Under the pieces are notes generated by a model. The model ran no database searches. It saw only the letters and a list, made by a program, of their open reading frames with translations, and was not told where the DNA came from. 64,000 nucleotides of DNA from Komagataella phaffii GS115 (taxonomy: Eukaryota > Ascomycota > Pichiomycetes > Pichiales > Pichiaceae), in NCBI RefSeq assembly GCF_000027005.1, contig NC_012963.1, forward strand, positions 1,054,001 through 1,118,000. The letters run 5' to 3'. Positions within the stretch are counted from its first letter, which is position 1, and every line of letters begins with the position of its first letter. This document shows positions 46,815 to 56,134 of the stretch, in pieces. The translations under genes and the position numbers were made by a program.

Positions 46815-47798
46815 ATGTTTTATCCGAGAAATCTTCGGCTGGTGGAAAAAACTGCAGTGAACGGGGCCAATTTGCCGAATTCAAAGATGGAAAAGAAGTT
46901 CAGTTTCATCGGGGGCAGAAGCGAGCCTAAGATCAGATTTGGACTGGAAATAGTTACCCTCAATGATACAAACGAATACCTTGTTCCATTGATAGTGACT
47001 CTTGTGGTAGTAGCGTACCTTATTCCTCAGAAGGCAATTTCAAGATTGCAAGAGTGTCTGGAAATTGCTTTCTTATTGGTAATAGGCTGGTCCGTTTACC
47101 AGACAATAAGGTGGCAATGGGATGTGTACCTGGAGATGAGAGGAAACGACGGTGTCTTGAAGGTCAAGGCCGCTAGACAAAGAAAGTCTAGAGCATTGTT
47201 CCTTGGCTGGGGAATAATTGCGACAGGGCTAGCTCTTCTTTGTTTCATTTTGGTCAAACGTTACTTTATGGAATCTAGACCTCTGCCTGATCTATTGTAC
47301 AATTCAGAGCAGTTTCTCTTGACGACTTTTTCCATACGACAATGGGGAAAAGAAATTCACAAAAATGTTCAAGATTATATCTCCCAAATATGCGATGAGC
47401 CAAACCAGCCTTCGGAACCTGTCAAATCTGAACCACCTTCCTATCGAAGTTTCAAGGAGATGCCGTTTTTCATCACTGATGTGTACAAAAAGTTGGAGAA
47501 TCTGGAAAAGAAGACAGATAAAAATGAACTCAAAAGTTTGCATGAACTGACTGAACGATTGAGCCATCTTGAACAAGCTATCAAAACAATTGCTTATCAA
47601 GAACCTTCATTGAGCACGAACGACACTGGATGTTCAAAATCGGTACCAGAACAACAAATAGAACACTCTAGCAGTTTCAGTCTATGGTCAATACCCAAAA
47701 TACCCATTCACATATTCTCTTGGTGTTGGTCATTCCCAAGAAGGTTATTAATGATTGGCCTAACGCTAACTATTAAGGTTCTTCAGAAAGCCTGGTAA
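46815..47798 (+). CDS. Orphan multi-pass membrane protein with coiled coil
   Basis: I do not recognise this 327-residue protein. It has three membrane segments in the first half (about 56-73, 80-100 and 128-148). A hydrophilic middle follows with a coiled coil (about 220-260, YKKLENLEKKTDKNELKSLHELTERLSHLEQ), and an amphipathic or membrane-near C-terminus. It might be an ER or nuclear-envelope protein. The frame is long and has no rival on the other strand, so it is most likely a real gene. The first in-frame Met is used; residue 25 is another Met. Confidence 0.7.
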   Translation: MFYPRNLRLVEKTAVNGANLPNSKMEKKFSFIGGRSEPKIRFGLEIVTLNDTNEYLVPLIVTLVVVAYLIPQKAISRLQECLEIAFLLVIGWSVYQTIRWQWDVYLEMRGNDGVLKVKAARQRKSRALFLGWGIIATGLALLCFILVKRYFMESRPLPDLLYNSEQFLLTTFSIRQWGKEIHKNVQDYISQICDEPNQPSEPVKSEPPSYRSFKEMPFFITDVYKKLENLEKKTDKNELKSLHELTERLSHLEQAIKTIAYQEPSLSTNDTGCSKSVPEQQIEHSSSFSLWSIPKIPIHIFSWCWSFPRRLLMIGLTLTIKVLQKAW

Positions 47799-48128
47799 TC
47801 ACAAACCACAGAAGACGCTATGATGACTCCATCAGCTTCTTTTTATTGTTCGTATCGAAGCTTGCTAACAAAATGTCTTAAGTTCCTAAGCTCAATCCAA
47901 CATCTCCTCTAATCTTCTCTTACTGTACCACAGATCAGCTTCGAGCTTATCTAACGAGACGAATTTATTCTGACTTGAACTTTCTCCTCTTCTTCCTTTA
48001 GCGAAACCACTGACCTATCAAGAAAAAAGTCAGCCCGTTAGATCATTACAGCTTCTTAGTAGAGCTCCTGCCACAAAATAGCTAATAAACGCAGACCCAA
48101 GAAGGAAAGGCTGCCCTATAAGAAGTAT

Positions 48129-49508
48129 GTGTATGGGGCAGCCACCGACAGCAGAGCAAATAAGGACGAAGAAGAGGAAGATGAAGATGAAGAAAGTAAA
48201 ACAGGAGAAGTTCAGGGTGTGAACCACCAGCTGTCAATCAATAAGTGTGGCAAATGCGTCTACATTAACAGTACCATGTTCTGTGATCAATGTGGTTGCA
48301 TGTCATATGAGCGAGTATTTGATACTTGCAAGTATTGGCCGGAGAGTGAGTTCCACAAGTTTAACATATTGCAAGTTGCCTTATTATATCAGGACAACGG
48401 GTTCCAAAGGTTTCTCCAGTTGAAGTTGGAGACCATGAAAAAGAAGGAAGACAATCGGCTCAAATTGCCTTTGGAACTTATTATAATGATATTGCGTTTG
48501 AGCTATGGGAAGAACGAGCAGATCCCATTGCATTACTTGAGGTTGAATAAGATATTGTACCACATACTGCTACCTGAACTTTACCATAGACCTAAACTGA
48601 CATCTCCAAATTTCATGAGTTTCATGGAAAGTATATTTGACAGCAATAAGAAGAAGAAGAATTATGACTATGTTAGAGAGTTAGACCTTTCGACTATCAT
48701 TCAATCGGGGAAGAATTCATTTATATCCAAATTGCTGAGGCGCTGTTCAAAGAATTTAACAACGTTTATTGCACCCCAATCGAAATTTGGATTTTCTCCA
48801 TTGATAAGTTTAAGGCAATGTTCTCAACTACGGATACTGGACCTGAGACTAGTTTCAGAAACTATGAATCTTGAAGAATTATTCACCTCCCTGCAGAGAC
48901 TCCCTGTGTTGGAACAACTGTCGTTTCCTCGGTCTTCGGTCTCTTTTGAACCTACGAAGCACATTTGGCCCAAGAAACTTTGGTACCTTAGATTAAGTGG
49001 CGGTATTTCCGATGAGTTTCTTATGAGATCCAACCTTCCAAAGTCAGTCACTTATCTCGAGTTTTCCCATTGTCCTTCGATACACGCAGATGGAATTTAT
49101 CATGTACTGGACAAAGTTGGAGCTAACTTGACGCATCTGTATATTCATTACCCAATGCCTGGGTTGCGAACGAATTCGATGGATATGATCTTCCAGTATT
49201 GCCCCAATTTACAGTTTCTCTACATTCACATTGATTACATTACAAGAGAAGTGTTTGACGAAGAATTGCTTCCTGCTTTGGAGGCACCAAGGCCTTTGAA
49301 GACTCTCTGGTTAGACTCTTCTGGCATGTTGGGTCAATCGTTTAAAATCTATCCCGACGATTTAACCATTGCTCTCTCTGAGGGAAGGTTGCCGTGTCTG
49401 AAGACCCTAAGAATATCCCGTAAATTAGGATGGAACTTCAACAACGATGACTGTCAGGATTTGGTAAACGAACTGCAAGACCAGGATGGAGATGTGTATG
49501 CTGTCTGA
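48129..49508 (+). CDS. F-box/leucine-rich-repeat protein (YDR306C-like), 5' end incomplete
   Basis: The protein begins with an acidic patch and a zinc-ribbon-like CGKCVYINSTMFCDQCGC. An F-box-like helix pair (LKLPLELIIMILRLSY) follows, and then leucine-rich repeats to the end. This matches Saccharomyces YDR306C, thought to be an SCF ubiquitin-ligase adaptor. Position 48129 is a GTG, not a real start. The frame stays open back to 48063 with basic, protein-like text (PKKERLPYKKYVYG), so a short upstream exon is expected. One frame-keeping option is an exon at 47820-47851 spliced to 48095, but its donor (GTATCG) is weak. Confidence 0.8.
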   Translation: MYGAATDSRANKDEEEEDEDEESKTGEVQGVNHQLSINKCGKCVYINSTMFCDQCGCMSYERVFDTCKYWPESEFHKFNILQVALLYQDNGFQRFLQLKLETMKKKEDNRLKLPLELIIMILRLSYGKNEQIPLHYLRLNKILYHILLPELYHRPKLTSPNFMSFMESIFDSNKKKKNYDYVRELDLSTIIQSGKNSFISKLLRRCSKNLTTFIAPQSKFGFSPLISLRQCSQLRILDLRLVSETMNLEELFTSLQRLPVLEQLSFPRSSVSFEPTKHIWPKKLWYLRLSGGISDEFLMRSNLPKSVTYLEFSHCPSIHADGIYHVLDKVGANLTHLYIHYPMPGLRTNSMDMIFQYCPNLQFLYIHIDYITREVFDEELLPALEAPRPLKTLWLDSSGMLGQSFKIYPDDLTIALSEGRLPCLKTLRISRKLGWNFNNDDCQDLVNELQDQDGDVYAV

Positions 49509-49587
49509 GATAAATGTGAGGGATGAAACTCCCCGAGATTACTATATTACGTGTACTGGATTTTGAGATCACCTTTTTTAACGAATT

Positions 49588-51939
49588 ATGACATTCTTCT
49601 TATTAGACTGCCTAGTTTTGTATAATCTTACAGAAATTCTAGCTCAAGCCCTCTTACTTGTTCTTCTTCTATGTCAACTGATTCCTCAATATATGTGGTT
49701 GGTGGCCCGCGAAATGACTCCTGAGATATTTGGTCAAACCTACCAAAGGACACCACACCACAGTACTATAGCACAACAATACATGGCCGCCTTTGAGTAC
49801 AAAAAGGGCATTCAAAGACCCTATTTTTTTACCAAGCCATTGGTGAAACCTATAACGCTAAGCGGCTTTGAAAAAATACAATTGGCTTTGTTTCTTGCGT
49901 TCACAGTGGCCGTGAGATTCTTCAATATTCAATACCCCAACCAAATTGTATTTGATGAGGTCCATTTTGGAAAATATGCCCGAAACTACATCAATAGCTC
50001 ATACTTCATGGATGTGCACCCTCCTTTAGTCAAGATGCTTTACGCCGCCATAGGCTATTTAGGTGGTTACAGAGGAGATTTTGTTTTCAACAAGATTGGG
50101 GATAACTACATTGGTAAAGAGGGTGAAAAATTGGTACCCTACGTTTTGATGCGATCGTTTCCCGCAATTTGTGGAGTCTTGATTGTTATTCTTTCTTACT
50201 TTATCCTTAGATACAGCGGATGCCGACATTTTATTGCACTTTTTGGAGCTTTACTGGTTTGTATTGAAAACTCATTGGTAGCTCAATCAAGATTTATTCT
50301 ACTAGATTCTCCATTGCTTTTATTCATTGTTCTCACAGTATACAGTTTTGTGAGATTCAGCAATGAACCAGAACCTTTTGGCAAAGGCTGGATAAGATAT
50401 CTATTTTTCACTGGTGTGTCCTTGGGACTCAGTGTCAGTAGTAAATGGGTTGGAATATTCACAATTGGTTGGTTAGGAGTCATGACTGTAAACCAATTGT
50501 GGTGGTTAATTGGAGACTTAAGCGTTCCCGATCGTGATGTGGTAAAGCATGTCTTGTACAGAGCGTATTTTCTTATTATCCTACCAGTGATCATTTACCT
50601 TGGGGTGTTTGCAATCCATTTTTTGGTTCTCCATGAAGCTAGTGGCGGTTCAGGTACAGTGAGTCCTAGATTCAAAGCCAGTTTGGACGGAACTGATTTT
50701 TCCAATCTTTATGCTAACGTGTCTTTTGGATCCACCGTTTCGATAAGACACCTTGGTACAGGAGAGTTTCTACACTCCCACAACCACACATATCCTAAAT
50801 CGCACAACCAACAGGTAACCCTATACGGATACAAAGACTCCAATAATCTTTTCACTATTGAAAAGAAAGATAAGCTATCTGACAAGGAACTATTCGGCGA
50901 GGTATCCTTCCTCCGACACAGAGATGTTATAAGATTATTTCACAAGAAAACCCAAGGATATTTGCACGTCTCTGATTCTAGACCTCCAATTAGTGAGCAA
51001 GAGTACAACAATGAGGTCAGTATTATAGGAGACAAAGACTATGTCCCCGATGTCAATGAAAACTTTGAGGTGAAGATTATCAAAGAGTACAGTGATGAAG
51101 ATGCAAAGCATGAGGTTAAATCCATCGGAACTGTGTTTCAATTATTCCATAAGGGTACCAAATGTACTCTGTTTGGTCATCGTGTGAAGCTGCCAAAAGA
51201 CTGGGGATTTGGTCAATTGGAGGTCACTTGTATCGAGTCGCCAGTCCTTAAAAATTCTCTGTGGTACATTGAAGAGAATACACACCCACTTTTCAACCAA
51301 ACATATCCTGCAAAAGTGAAAGTCGAACCCTTAGGATTTTTTGGCAAGTTTCTTGAGCTGCACCAAAAAATGTGGAAAACAAATGCAGGCTTGACTGCCT
51401 CTCACAAGTATAGCTCTAGACCCGAAGATTGGCCCGTTCTTGACAGAGGTGTGAACTATTTCAACCGATCAGGAAGGACGATCTACTTGTTAGGTAACTT
51501 GCCAATCTATTGGGGAATTGTATTTACTATCGGAGTATTCGTTGTTTTCAAGCTTGTTCAGCTCTGGAAATGGAAGCCAAACCATGCTCCAACAGTAACC
51601 GATGCTTCAGCTAAATATGATTCCCAATTTTTCATCTACTTTGTCGGTTGGCTATTCCATTTCGCTCCATCTTTTTTGATGGAGCGACAGCTATTTCTGC
51701 ACCACTACATACCATCTCTATGGTTTGGTATCATATCAATCGCTGTGCTCAGTGAATATGTTTGGGCTAAACTGGGAAAAATCGTAGGATTCTTCTACGT
51801 TATGACAATATTAGGGCTTTCGGGTTTCTTCTTCTACTGGTATGCCCCAATCGTTTATGGGTTAGAGTGGAACAAAGACACCTGTCTGGGTTCGAGACTA
51901 TTACCAAACTGGGACATCCCTTGCGATCAATTTCAGTAG
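49588..51939 (+). CDS. PMT7: Protein O-mannosyltransferase, PMT1 subfamily (YDR307W-like)
   Basis: The 783-residue protein has many membrane segments. The first lumenal loop carries the catalytic Asp-Glu (IVFDEVHFGKYARNY ... MDVHPPLVKML), and a large lumenal part has three MIR domains (about 370-570). It transfers mannose from dolichyl phosphate to Ser/Thr in the ER. Motifs GDFVFNKIGDNYI and VPYVLMRSFPA place it in the PMT1 group. Its place between a YDR306C-like gene and SRB7 matches Saccharomyces YDR307W, sometimes called PMT7, so the symbol rests on synteny. The first about 42 residues are unusually hydrophobic; Met 43 (49714) may be the true start. Confidence 0.82.
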   Translation: MTFFLLDCLVLYNLTEILAQALLLVLLLCQLIPQYMWLVAREMTPEIFGQTYQRTPHHSTIAQQYMAAFEYKKGIQRPYFFTKPLVKPITLSGFEKIQLALFLAFTVAVRFFNIQYPNQIVFDEVHFGKYARNYINSSYFMDVHPPLVKMLYAAIGYLGGYRGDFVFNKIGDNYIGKEGEKLVPYVLMRSFPAICGVLIVILSYFILRYSGCRHFIALFGALLVCIENSLVAQSRFILLDSPLLLFIVLTVYSFVRFSNEPEPFGKGWIRYLFFTGVSLGLSVSSKWVGIFTIGWLGVMTVNQLWWLIGDLSVPDRDVVKHVLYRAYFLIILPVIIYLGVFAIHFLVLHEASGGSGTVSPRFKASLDGTDFSNLYANVSFGSTVSIRHLGTGEFLHSHNHTYPKSHNQQVTLYGYKDSNNLFTIEKKDKLSDKELFGEVSFLRHRDVIRLFHKKTQGYLHVSDSRPPISEQEYNNEVSIIGDKDYVPDVNENFEVKIIKEYSDEDAKHEVKSIGTVFQLFHKGTKCTLFGHRVKLPKDWGFGQLEVTCIESPVLKNSLWYIEENTHPLFNQTYPAKVKVEPLGFFGKFLELHQKMWKTNAGLTASHKYSSRPEDWPVLDRGVNYFNRSGRTIYLLGNLPIYWGIVFTIGVFVVFKLVQLWKWKPNHAPTVTDASAKYDSQFFIYFVGWLFHFAPSFLMERQLFLHHYIPSLWFGIISIAVLSEYVWAKLGKIVGFFYVMTILGLSGFFFYWYAPIVYGLEWNKDTCLGSRLLPNWDIPCDQFQ

Positions 51940-52518
51940 TATATCTGGCCTGTCGTTATCTCCTTTTGAGTTTTGACTCGGCGGAGTGTGTATCGGAGAA
52001 CATTACAGGTTTTAGTATCTTTGTTTCTTTTTGTTGTTGTTAAGATAACGGATTAAACGAGTACTATCTGTACGGTCAAGCTTTTTCGCACTTGCGGCGG
52101 ACTCATGCAGTGCGCATTTCCACCGCCGACTCATTGGGCGTTTTTTTAATGCCTACTGAACCATGCTAGTTCCTGATGACTTTACCGTAGTGCATTATAA
52201 AGGTAAACGAGATTATCGTGGTGTACATATCATTAAAAATATAATTGCTCCAATCATGGCTGAACAGAACCCCATAAGGAATGCTTAAGTCCGAAAAAGT
52301 ATAATCTGATGTGGTACTATTAGTAGATGGTGTTATCTGATATGGCTGGCGAGGCTGCATTAGATAGAATAAGGGTCAGAGTCATATCTACAGTTAATTA
52401 GATCGTCTACTATCTTGCTGCAGAGCCCTGAATACATTCGCTCGATGGATAGGAGTATATAAAACCTTGAGGTATCCCTCATTGGGCTCAATTCAGTATT
52501 CTTACACATCACAATCAA
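51940..52518 (+). promoter_or_regulatory. Promoter of the second DAL5-type transporter
   Basis: A TATATAAAA box lies at 52456-52464. Further up, 52095-52134 holds GGCGGACTCAT and GCCGACTCAT 28 bases apart, giving CGG and CCG triplets in inverted order and two near-Gcn4 (TGACTCA-like) cores. This suggests nutrient control, unproven. No gene is seen; minus-strand frames here are shadows. Confidence 0.5.
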
Positions 52519-54030
52519 ATGACTGAAGAAAAAAGAGAGGCCTTCGATACCACCGTAAACTCGGTGTCTTCTAATGACCACCAAATTGGAACTGGAAAAA
52601 TTGTTCTTACTGAAAAAGATGCAGACATTGCTCTAGGATATGCCGCCGAGGGTGTTGTGATTGATGAAGCCACCAACAAAAGAATTCTAAGGAAGATTGA
52701 TCTCTGCTTGGGTCCTCTGATGTGTATTTTGTACGCCTGTCAGTTCATGGATAAAGTCTCCAACTCCTACGCTTCAGTGATGGGTTTGAGAGAAGATTTG
52801 AGCATGGTAGGTGACATGTATTCCTGGACGGGAACTGCATTCTACCTTGGATACTTGGCTTTTGTTTTCCCTGCTTCTTATATGCTTCAAAGACTTCCTG
52901 TTATCAAGACTGTTGGAACTTTCATTATTATTTGGGGTGTTCTTCTTTGTCTACATTCCGTTCCGCAATATGCTGGTTTTATTGCTTTGAGAACTCTGCT
53001 AGGTATGATGGAAAGTGCTGTTACCCCTGCATTCGTGATTATTACTTCCCAATGGTACAAGAAAGAGGAGCAATTTCTTAGAACATCATGTTGGTTTGCA
53101 TTCAACGGTGTCGGTGCTATTATGGGAAGTGGTATCGCTTACGGGTTGGCCATTAGAGATAACTATAGTATTCATGCTTGGAAACTGGTTTTTATCATCA
53201 CTGGTTGTATTACTATCTTCTTGGGTTTTGTGACCATGCTCCATGTTCCAGACACCCCCACCCAAGCTTGGTTCCTCACCGCAGAGGAGAAAGTCTTGGT
53301 CGTTGAACGTATCCGATCCAACAATCAAGGTTTCGGTAACAGAAAGATTAAGACTTATCAAATCAAAGAGGCTCTTACTGACATTCAAACATGGCTATTT
53401 GTTTTATTTGCTATTTCCAACAACATCCCTAACGGTGGTTTAACCAACTTCAGTGCCATCTTGCTATCTGACGACTTTGGATATTCCAAGACCACTACAC
53501 TATTGATGAACATGCCAACTGGTGCCGTTGAAGTGGTAGGCTGCATTGCATTGGCCTACACTGTTAGATGGTTCAAGCATAGAATGATCATCGCTCTTAT
53601 TGCTCAGAGTATCACATTGATCTGTTCGTGTTTGCTGGCTTTTGCTGGACCAGCTAAAGCCAGACTTGCTGGATACTACACCTTGTACATTTTCCCCATT
53701 GGTATGATCTGCGCTCTGTCTTGTTTTGCTTCCAACACTGCCGGCCACACTAAAAAGGTGACAACAAATGCTACATATTTGGTCGCATATTGTGTTGGTA
53801 ACTTGGTCGGACCTCAAACTTTTATCTCCTCCCAAGCTCCATCTTACAGTGGAGCCAAAATTGCCATTGTGGTCAACCAAATTGCAGGACTTATCTTCTT
53901 GGCTGCTATCTACTATGTTTACTGGAGAAGAAACATTGCCAAAGATAAGCTGGAGAAGGTTACTAATGAGCACCTGGAGTTTGCTGACTTGACAGACAAG
54001 GAAAACCCCAACTTTAGATATTCTTGTTAG
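52519..54030 (+). CDS. DAL5-family (anion:cation symporter) permease
   Basis: The 503-residue protein has 12 predicted membrane segments and the family start FMDKVSNSYASVMGLREDL and end DLTDKENPNFRYSC. It is clearly related to the permease at 45220-46704 but diverged. It belongs to the allantoate/nicotinate permease family; the substrate is not predictable. It sits between the PMT gene and SRB7, which are neighbours in Saccharomyces, so it looks inserted or moved. The promoter has a strong TATA box, as in many inducible nutrient genes. Confidence 0.85.
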   Translation: MTEEKREAFDTTVNSVSSNDHQIGTGKIVLTEKDADIALGYAAEGVVIDEATNKRILRKIDLCLGPLMCILYACQFMDKVSNSYASVMGLREDLSMVGDMYSWTGTAFYLGYLAFVFPASYMLQRLPVIKTVGTFIIIWGVLLCLHSVPQYAGFIALRTLLGMMESAVTPAFVIITSQWYKKEEQFLRTSCWFAFNGVGAIMGSGIAYGLAIRDNYSIHAWKLVFIITGCITIFLGFVTMLHVPDTPTQAWFLTAEEKVLVVERIRSNNQGFGNRKIKTYQIKEALTDIQTWLFVLFAISNNIPNGGLTNFSAILLSDDFGYSKTTTLLMNMPTGAVEVVGCIALAYTVRWFKHRMIIALIAQSITLICSCLLAFAGPAKARLAGYYTLYIFPIGMICALSCFASNTAGHTKKVTTNATYLVAYCVGNLVGPQTFISSQAPSYSGAKIAIVVNQIAGLIFLAAIYYVYWRRNIAKDKLEKVTNEHLEFADLTDKENPNFRYSC

Positions 54031-54092
54031 TTTTGTTTACTTTTTAATATGATTGGCTTTTGCTTATCTATAATGTGTGGATTGGATCCCTT

Positions 54093-54509
54093 CTAATCTC
54101 TAGAGTTTGCTATGCTCTCACTCAAATTCATTATCAGGTTGTTGACCCAATCTAACAAATCGTCTTTTTGAACGATTTTTTCCTGTTTCAGGGTTTCCAT
54201 TGCCCATAATTCCTCTGACAGGGTCTGGATCTTTGACATCTGCTCTTTCTTGGAAACTCCCACTCCAGGAAGAGAGTCTATTATGGCCAGAATTTGTCTT
54301 GTTTTCAATAAAATGTCCGATGAAAGTTCATTTATGGTGTTTTTAAAATCAAATTCACTGTCTGGTGTCAAATCGGGATCTACTATCTTAGGATCATTCT
54401 CAGGTAAGTTGACTGAATCGTGATGCTGATCAACATAATGAATAGTGGCAGAAAACTGTTCTATGAGCTGATCCAAACAAACCTGAAGTTGGGTCAATCT
54501 ATCAGCCAT
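54093..54509 (-). CDS. SRB7: Mediator subunit 21 (Srb7)
   Basis: The 138-residue protein starts MADRLTQLQVCLDQLIEQFSATIHY, the standard Med21 opening. It continues as helices that form a coiled coil with Med7 (LLKTRQILAIIDSLPGVGVSKKEQM). Med21 is an essential hinge subunit in the middle module of Mediator, which links activators to RNA polymerase II. The length matches Saccharomyces Srb7 (140). It is convergent with the permease and tandem with VMA22. Confidence 0.95.
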   Translation of the reverse strand: MADRLTQLQVCLDQLIEQFSATIHYVDQHHDSVNLPENDPKIVDPDLTPDSEFDFKNTINELSSDILLKTRQILAIIDSLPGVGVSKKEQMSKIQTLSEELWAMETLKQEKIVQKDDLLDWVNNLIMNLSESIANSRD

Positions 54510-54691
54510 TTATGGGTTGTTGAAAAGTTGATTAGTGGAGTAAATAGGTTGTACCTCAAAGATCGCGATAAAAGCTATGTTAAGGGGAATCATCATATAT
54601 TAGGTAAGTTCATGGAAGAATGCTATAATCAAGATACAATTGGAAGATTAGACACCAAGAGGGTGTTTCTTCATTTTGATTTATTGTGCTA

Positions 54692-55429
54692 CTACACACT
54701 GGTTTGTTGCTCATTGTGTTTTTTAGGTGAATCATCCTCTTGGACATTATCCTTATCCTTCGACTCTGCCTTTGCGTTTTCCATTTCTATTTCTTCAATC
54801 CTGTCAAAAAGTACGCTCATTTCAGCTACTAGACGTTTCTTTTCCACTAAGAGTTTTAAAGCTTGTTTGAAAGCAGCTTGTGATTCATACAGAGAAGCGG
54901 GAAGGATAGCGCCAAACATTTTTATGGGGTCTTTGAAAGAGGAGTTTTTCGATTTTTCGTCAAGCTTTTCCTCCTTAACGGTTTTTAAGCTTTTTTGATG
55001 TCTATTCCTCAACGTTGACACTTCGGCCTCTTTTTCCTTTTCTTTTTCCTCTGACTTGGAGCCAGGTTTTGGTGCTTCCTGCATAGACAATTTCCCATCC
55101 TTGAACTGGCTTTGGGCTTTCAATTCCCGCAAATCATAGTACGAAGAGTCAAATCTGTTGGGGTTGTAAAATTTGGCTCGAGATAGTTGTAGAAACCCTG
55201 CTTCCAGTTTGTCACATATCCCTACAAGATTTCTTTCATATTCATCTATCAAATTCAGAAGAAGAATAAGCTTTGCAGATTGTTCATCTATTTCCTTTCT
55301 CACACCCTGGCTTCCATTTTGATTGTAATTCTCAGGAATCACCGGTTTCTCCCAATCTAAAGGAAGATTCAAACCACTTTCTGGGTTTATGCTCAACTCC
55401 TCCACTTTGATATCAAGCTCCAATGTCAT
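54692..55429 (-). CDS. VMA22: V-ATPase assembly factor Vma22
   Basis: The 245-residue protein has an N-terminal helical segment (LILLLNLIDEYERNLVGICDKLEAGFLQLSRAKFYN), a charged linker rich in Glu/Lys, and the signature block DPIKMFGAILPASLYESQAAFKQAL. That block matches the CCDC115/Vma22 motif with FG(I/V)LVPPSLRQAQ-type sequence. Vma22 works with Vma12 in the ER to assemble the Vo sector of the vacuolar proton pump. The acidic tail is longer than in Saccharomyces Vma22 (181), so the protein is larger overall. Confidence 0.88.
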   Translation of the reverse strand: MTLELDIKVEELSINPESGLNLPLDWEKPVIPENYNQNGSQGVRKEIDEQSAKLILLLNLIDEYERNLVGICDKLEAGFLQLSRAKFYNPNRFDSSYYDLRELKAQSQFKDGKLSMQEAPKPGSKSEEKEKEKEAEVSTLRNRHQKSLKTVKEEKLDEKSKNSSFKDPIKMFGAILPASLYESQAAFKQALKLLVEKKRLVAEMSVLFDRIEEIEMENAKAESKDKDNVQEDDSPKKHNEQQTSV

Positions 55430-55561
55430 TTTGTAGCAGTGCGAGGTCCACCAAGTTTCAGTCCGATGTGTCCTATAAAAGCGATCGCGATCACTCTGCT
55501 ACACGCGCCATCGCTCTTCCTTTGAATTAATTACCCCAGTAAATTAAGCATCCCTATAACT

Positions 55562-56134
55562 CTATATCCTTGAACGTTTCGTAACATCAGCAGCATTCAA
55601 CGACGCAATCGTCGTGTCATAAGAACTACCGTTCAAATTCTTTTCAAACTCGTAGTATTCTTCATATAATCTAGCAATTTCAGCATCGCATTCCTTCTGT
55701 CTAGCTTCAAGTGTCAACCCCCAGTCCGAACCGTGCACGGGAAGATTGTAAAGATTATTCTCGCATTTCAAACCATTCACTTGATCTTCGATCCTTTCCA
55801 AAGACTGTAAGCTTGGTTTCTTTTCGTGACGAGGAAACCCGTGATGATGCGTTGTGGCCAGTGTAGAGATCGAAGTTGATCTGGTGAAAACACTATTTGT
55901 TGTACTTGTCGTTAACCTTCTTTCGTTCACGCTATTATTTCTGGTGACATTTGATTCAGCAGTTGGATTGTCTGCGTGCAATACATGATTAAACCCAAAG
56001 GGATTACTGATCTGAATCTTCTTTTCTTGAGATCTTTTCTTGAACCAGGGGAACTTTATCCTACTGTCTTCACCCTGTGTGTATTTGTCATTATTCTGAG
56101 CTTCATGAGCATCATCCAGCCATACGCCGTCCAT
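55562..56134 (-). CDS. GIC2: CRIB-domain Cdc42 effector (Gic-like)
   Basis: The 190-residue protein has a CRIB motif ISNPFGFNHVLHA at about residues 42-54, a Ser/Thr-rich middle, and a C-terminal helical part (ARQKECDAEIARLYEEYYEF). CRIB motifs bind GTP-loaded Cdc42. Saccharomyces Gic1 and Gic2 use it for polarity and bud emergence, and GIC2 (YDR309C) is next to SRB7 there, as here apart from VMA22. At 190 residues it is much shorter than Gic2 (383). The symbol is therefore based on motif plus position. Confidence 0.72.
   Translation of the reverse strand: MDGVWLDDAHEAQNNDKYTQGEDSRIKFPWFKKRSQEKKIQISNPFGFNHVLHADNPTAESNVTRNNSVNERRLTTSTTNSVFTRSTSISTLATTHHHGFPRHEKKPSLQSLERIEDQVNGLKCENNLYNLPVHGSDWGLTLEARQKECDAEIARLYEEYYEFEKNLNGSSYDTTIASLNAADVTKRSRI

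Noticed and set aside
53500..53973. 157-codon minus-strand frame inside the second permease
   Set aside because: It is a shadow of the permease coding frame, rich in Ser/Cys as is typical of such shadows.
54420..54998. 192-codon plus-strand frame across SRB7 and VMA22
   Set aside because: It is antisense to two recognised genes, has no family features, and its composition mirrors the Glu/Lys-rich VMA22 tail.
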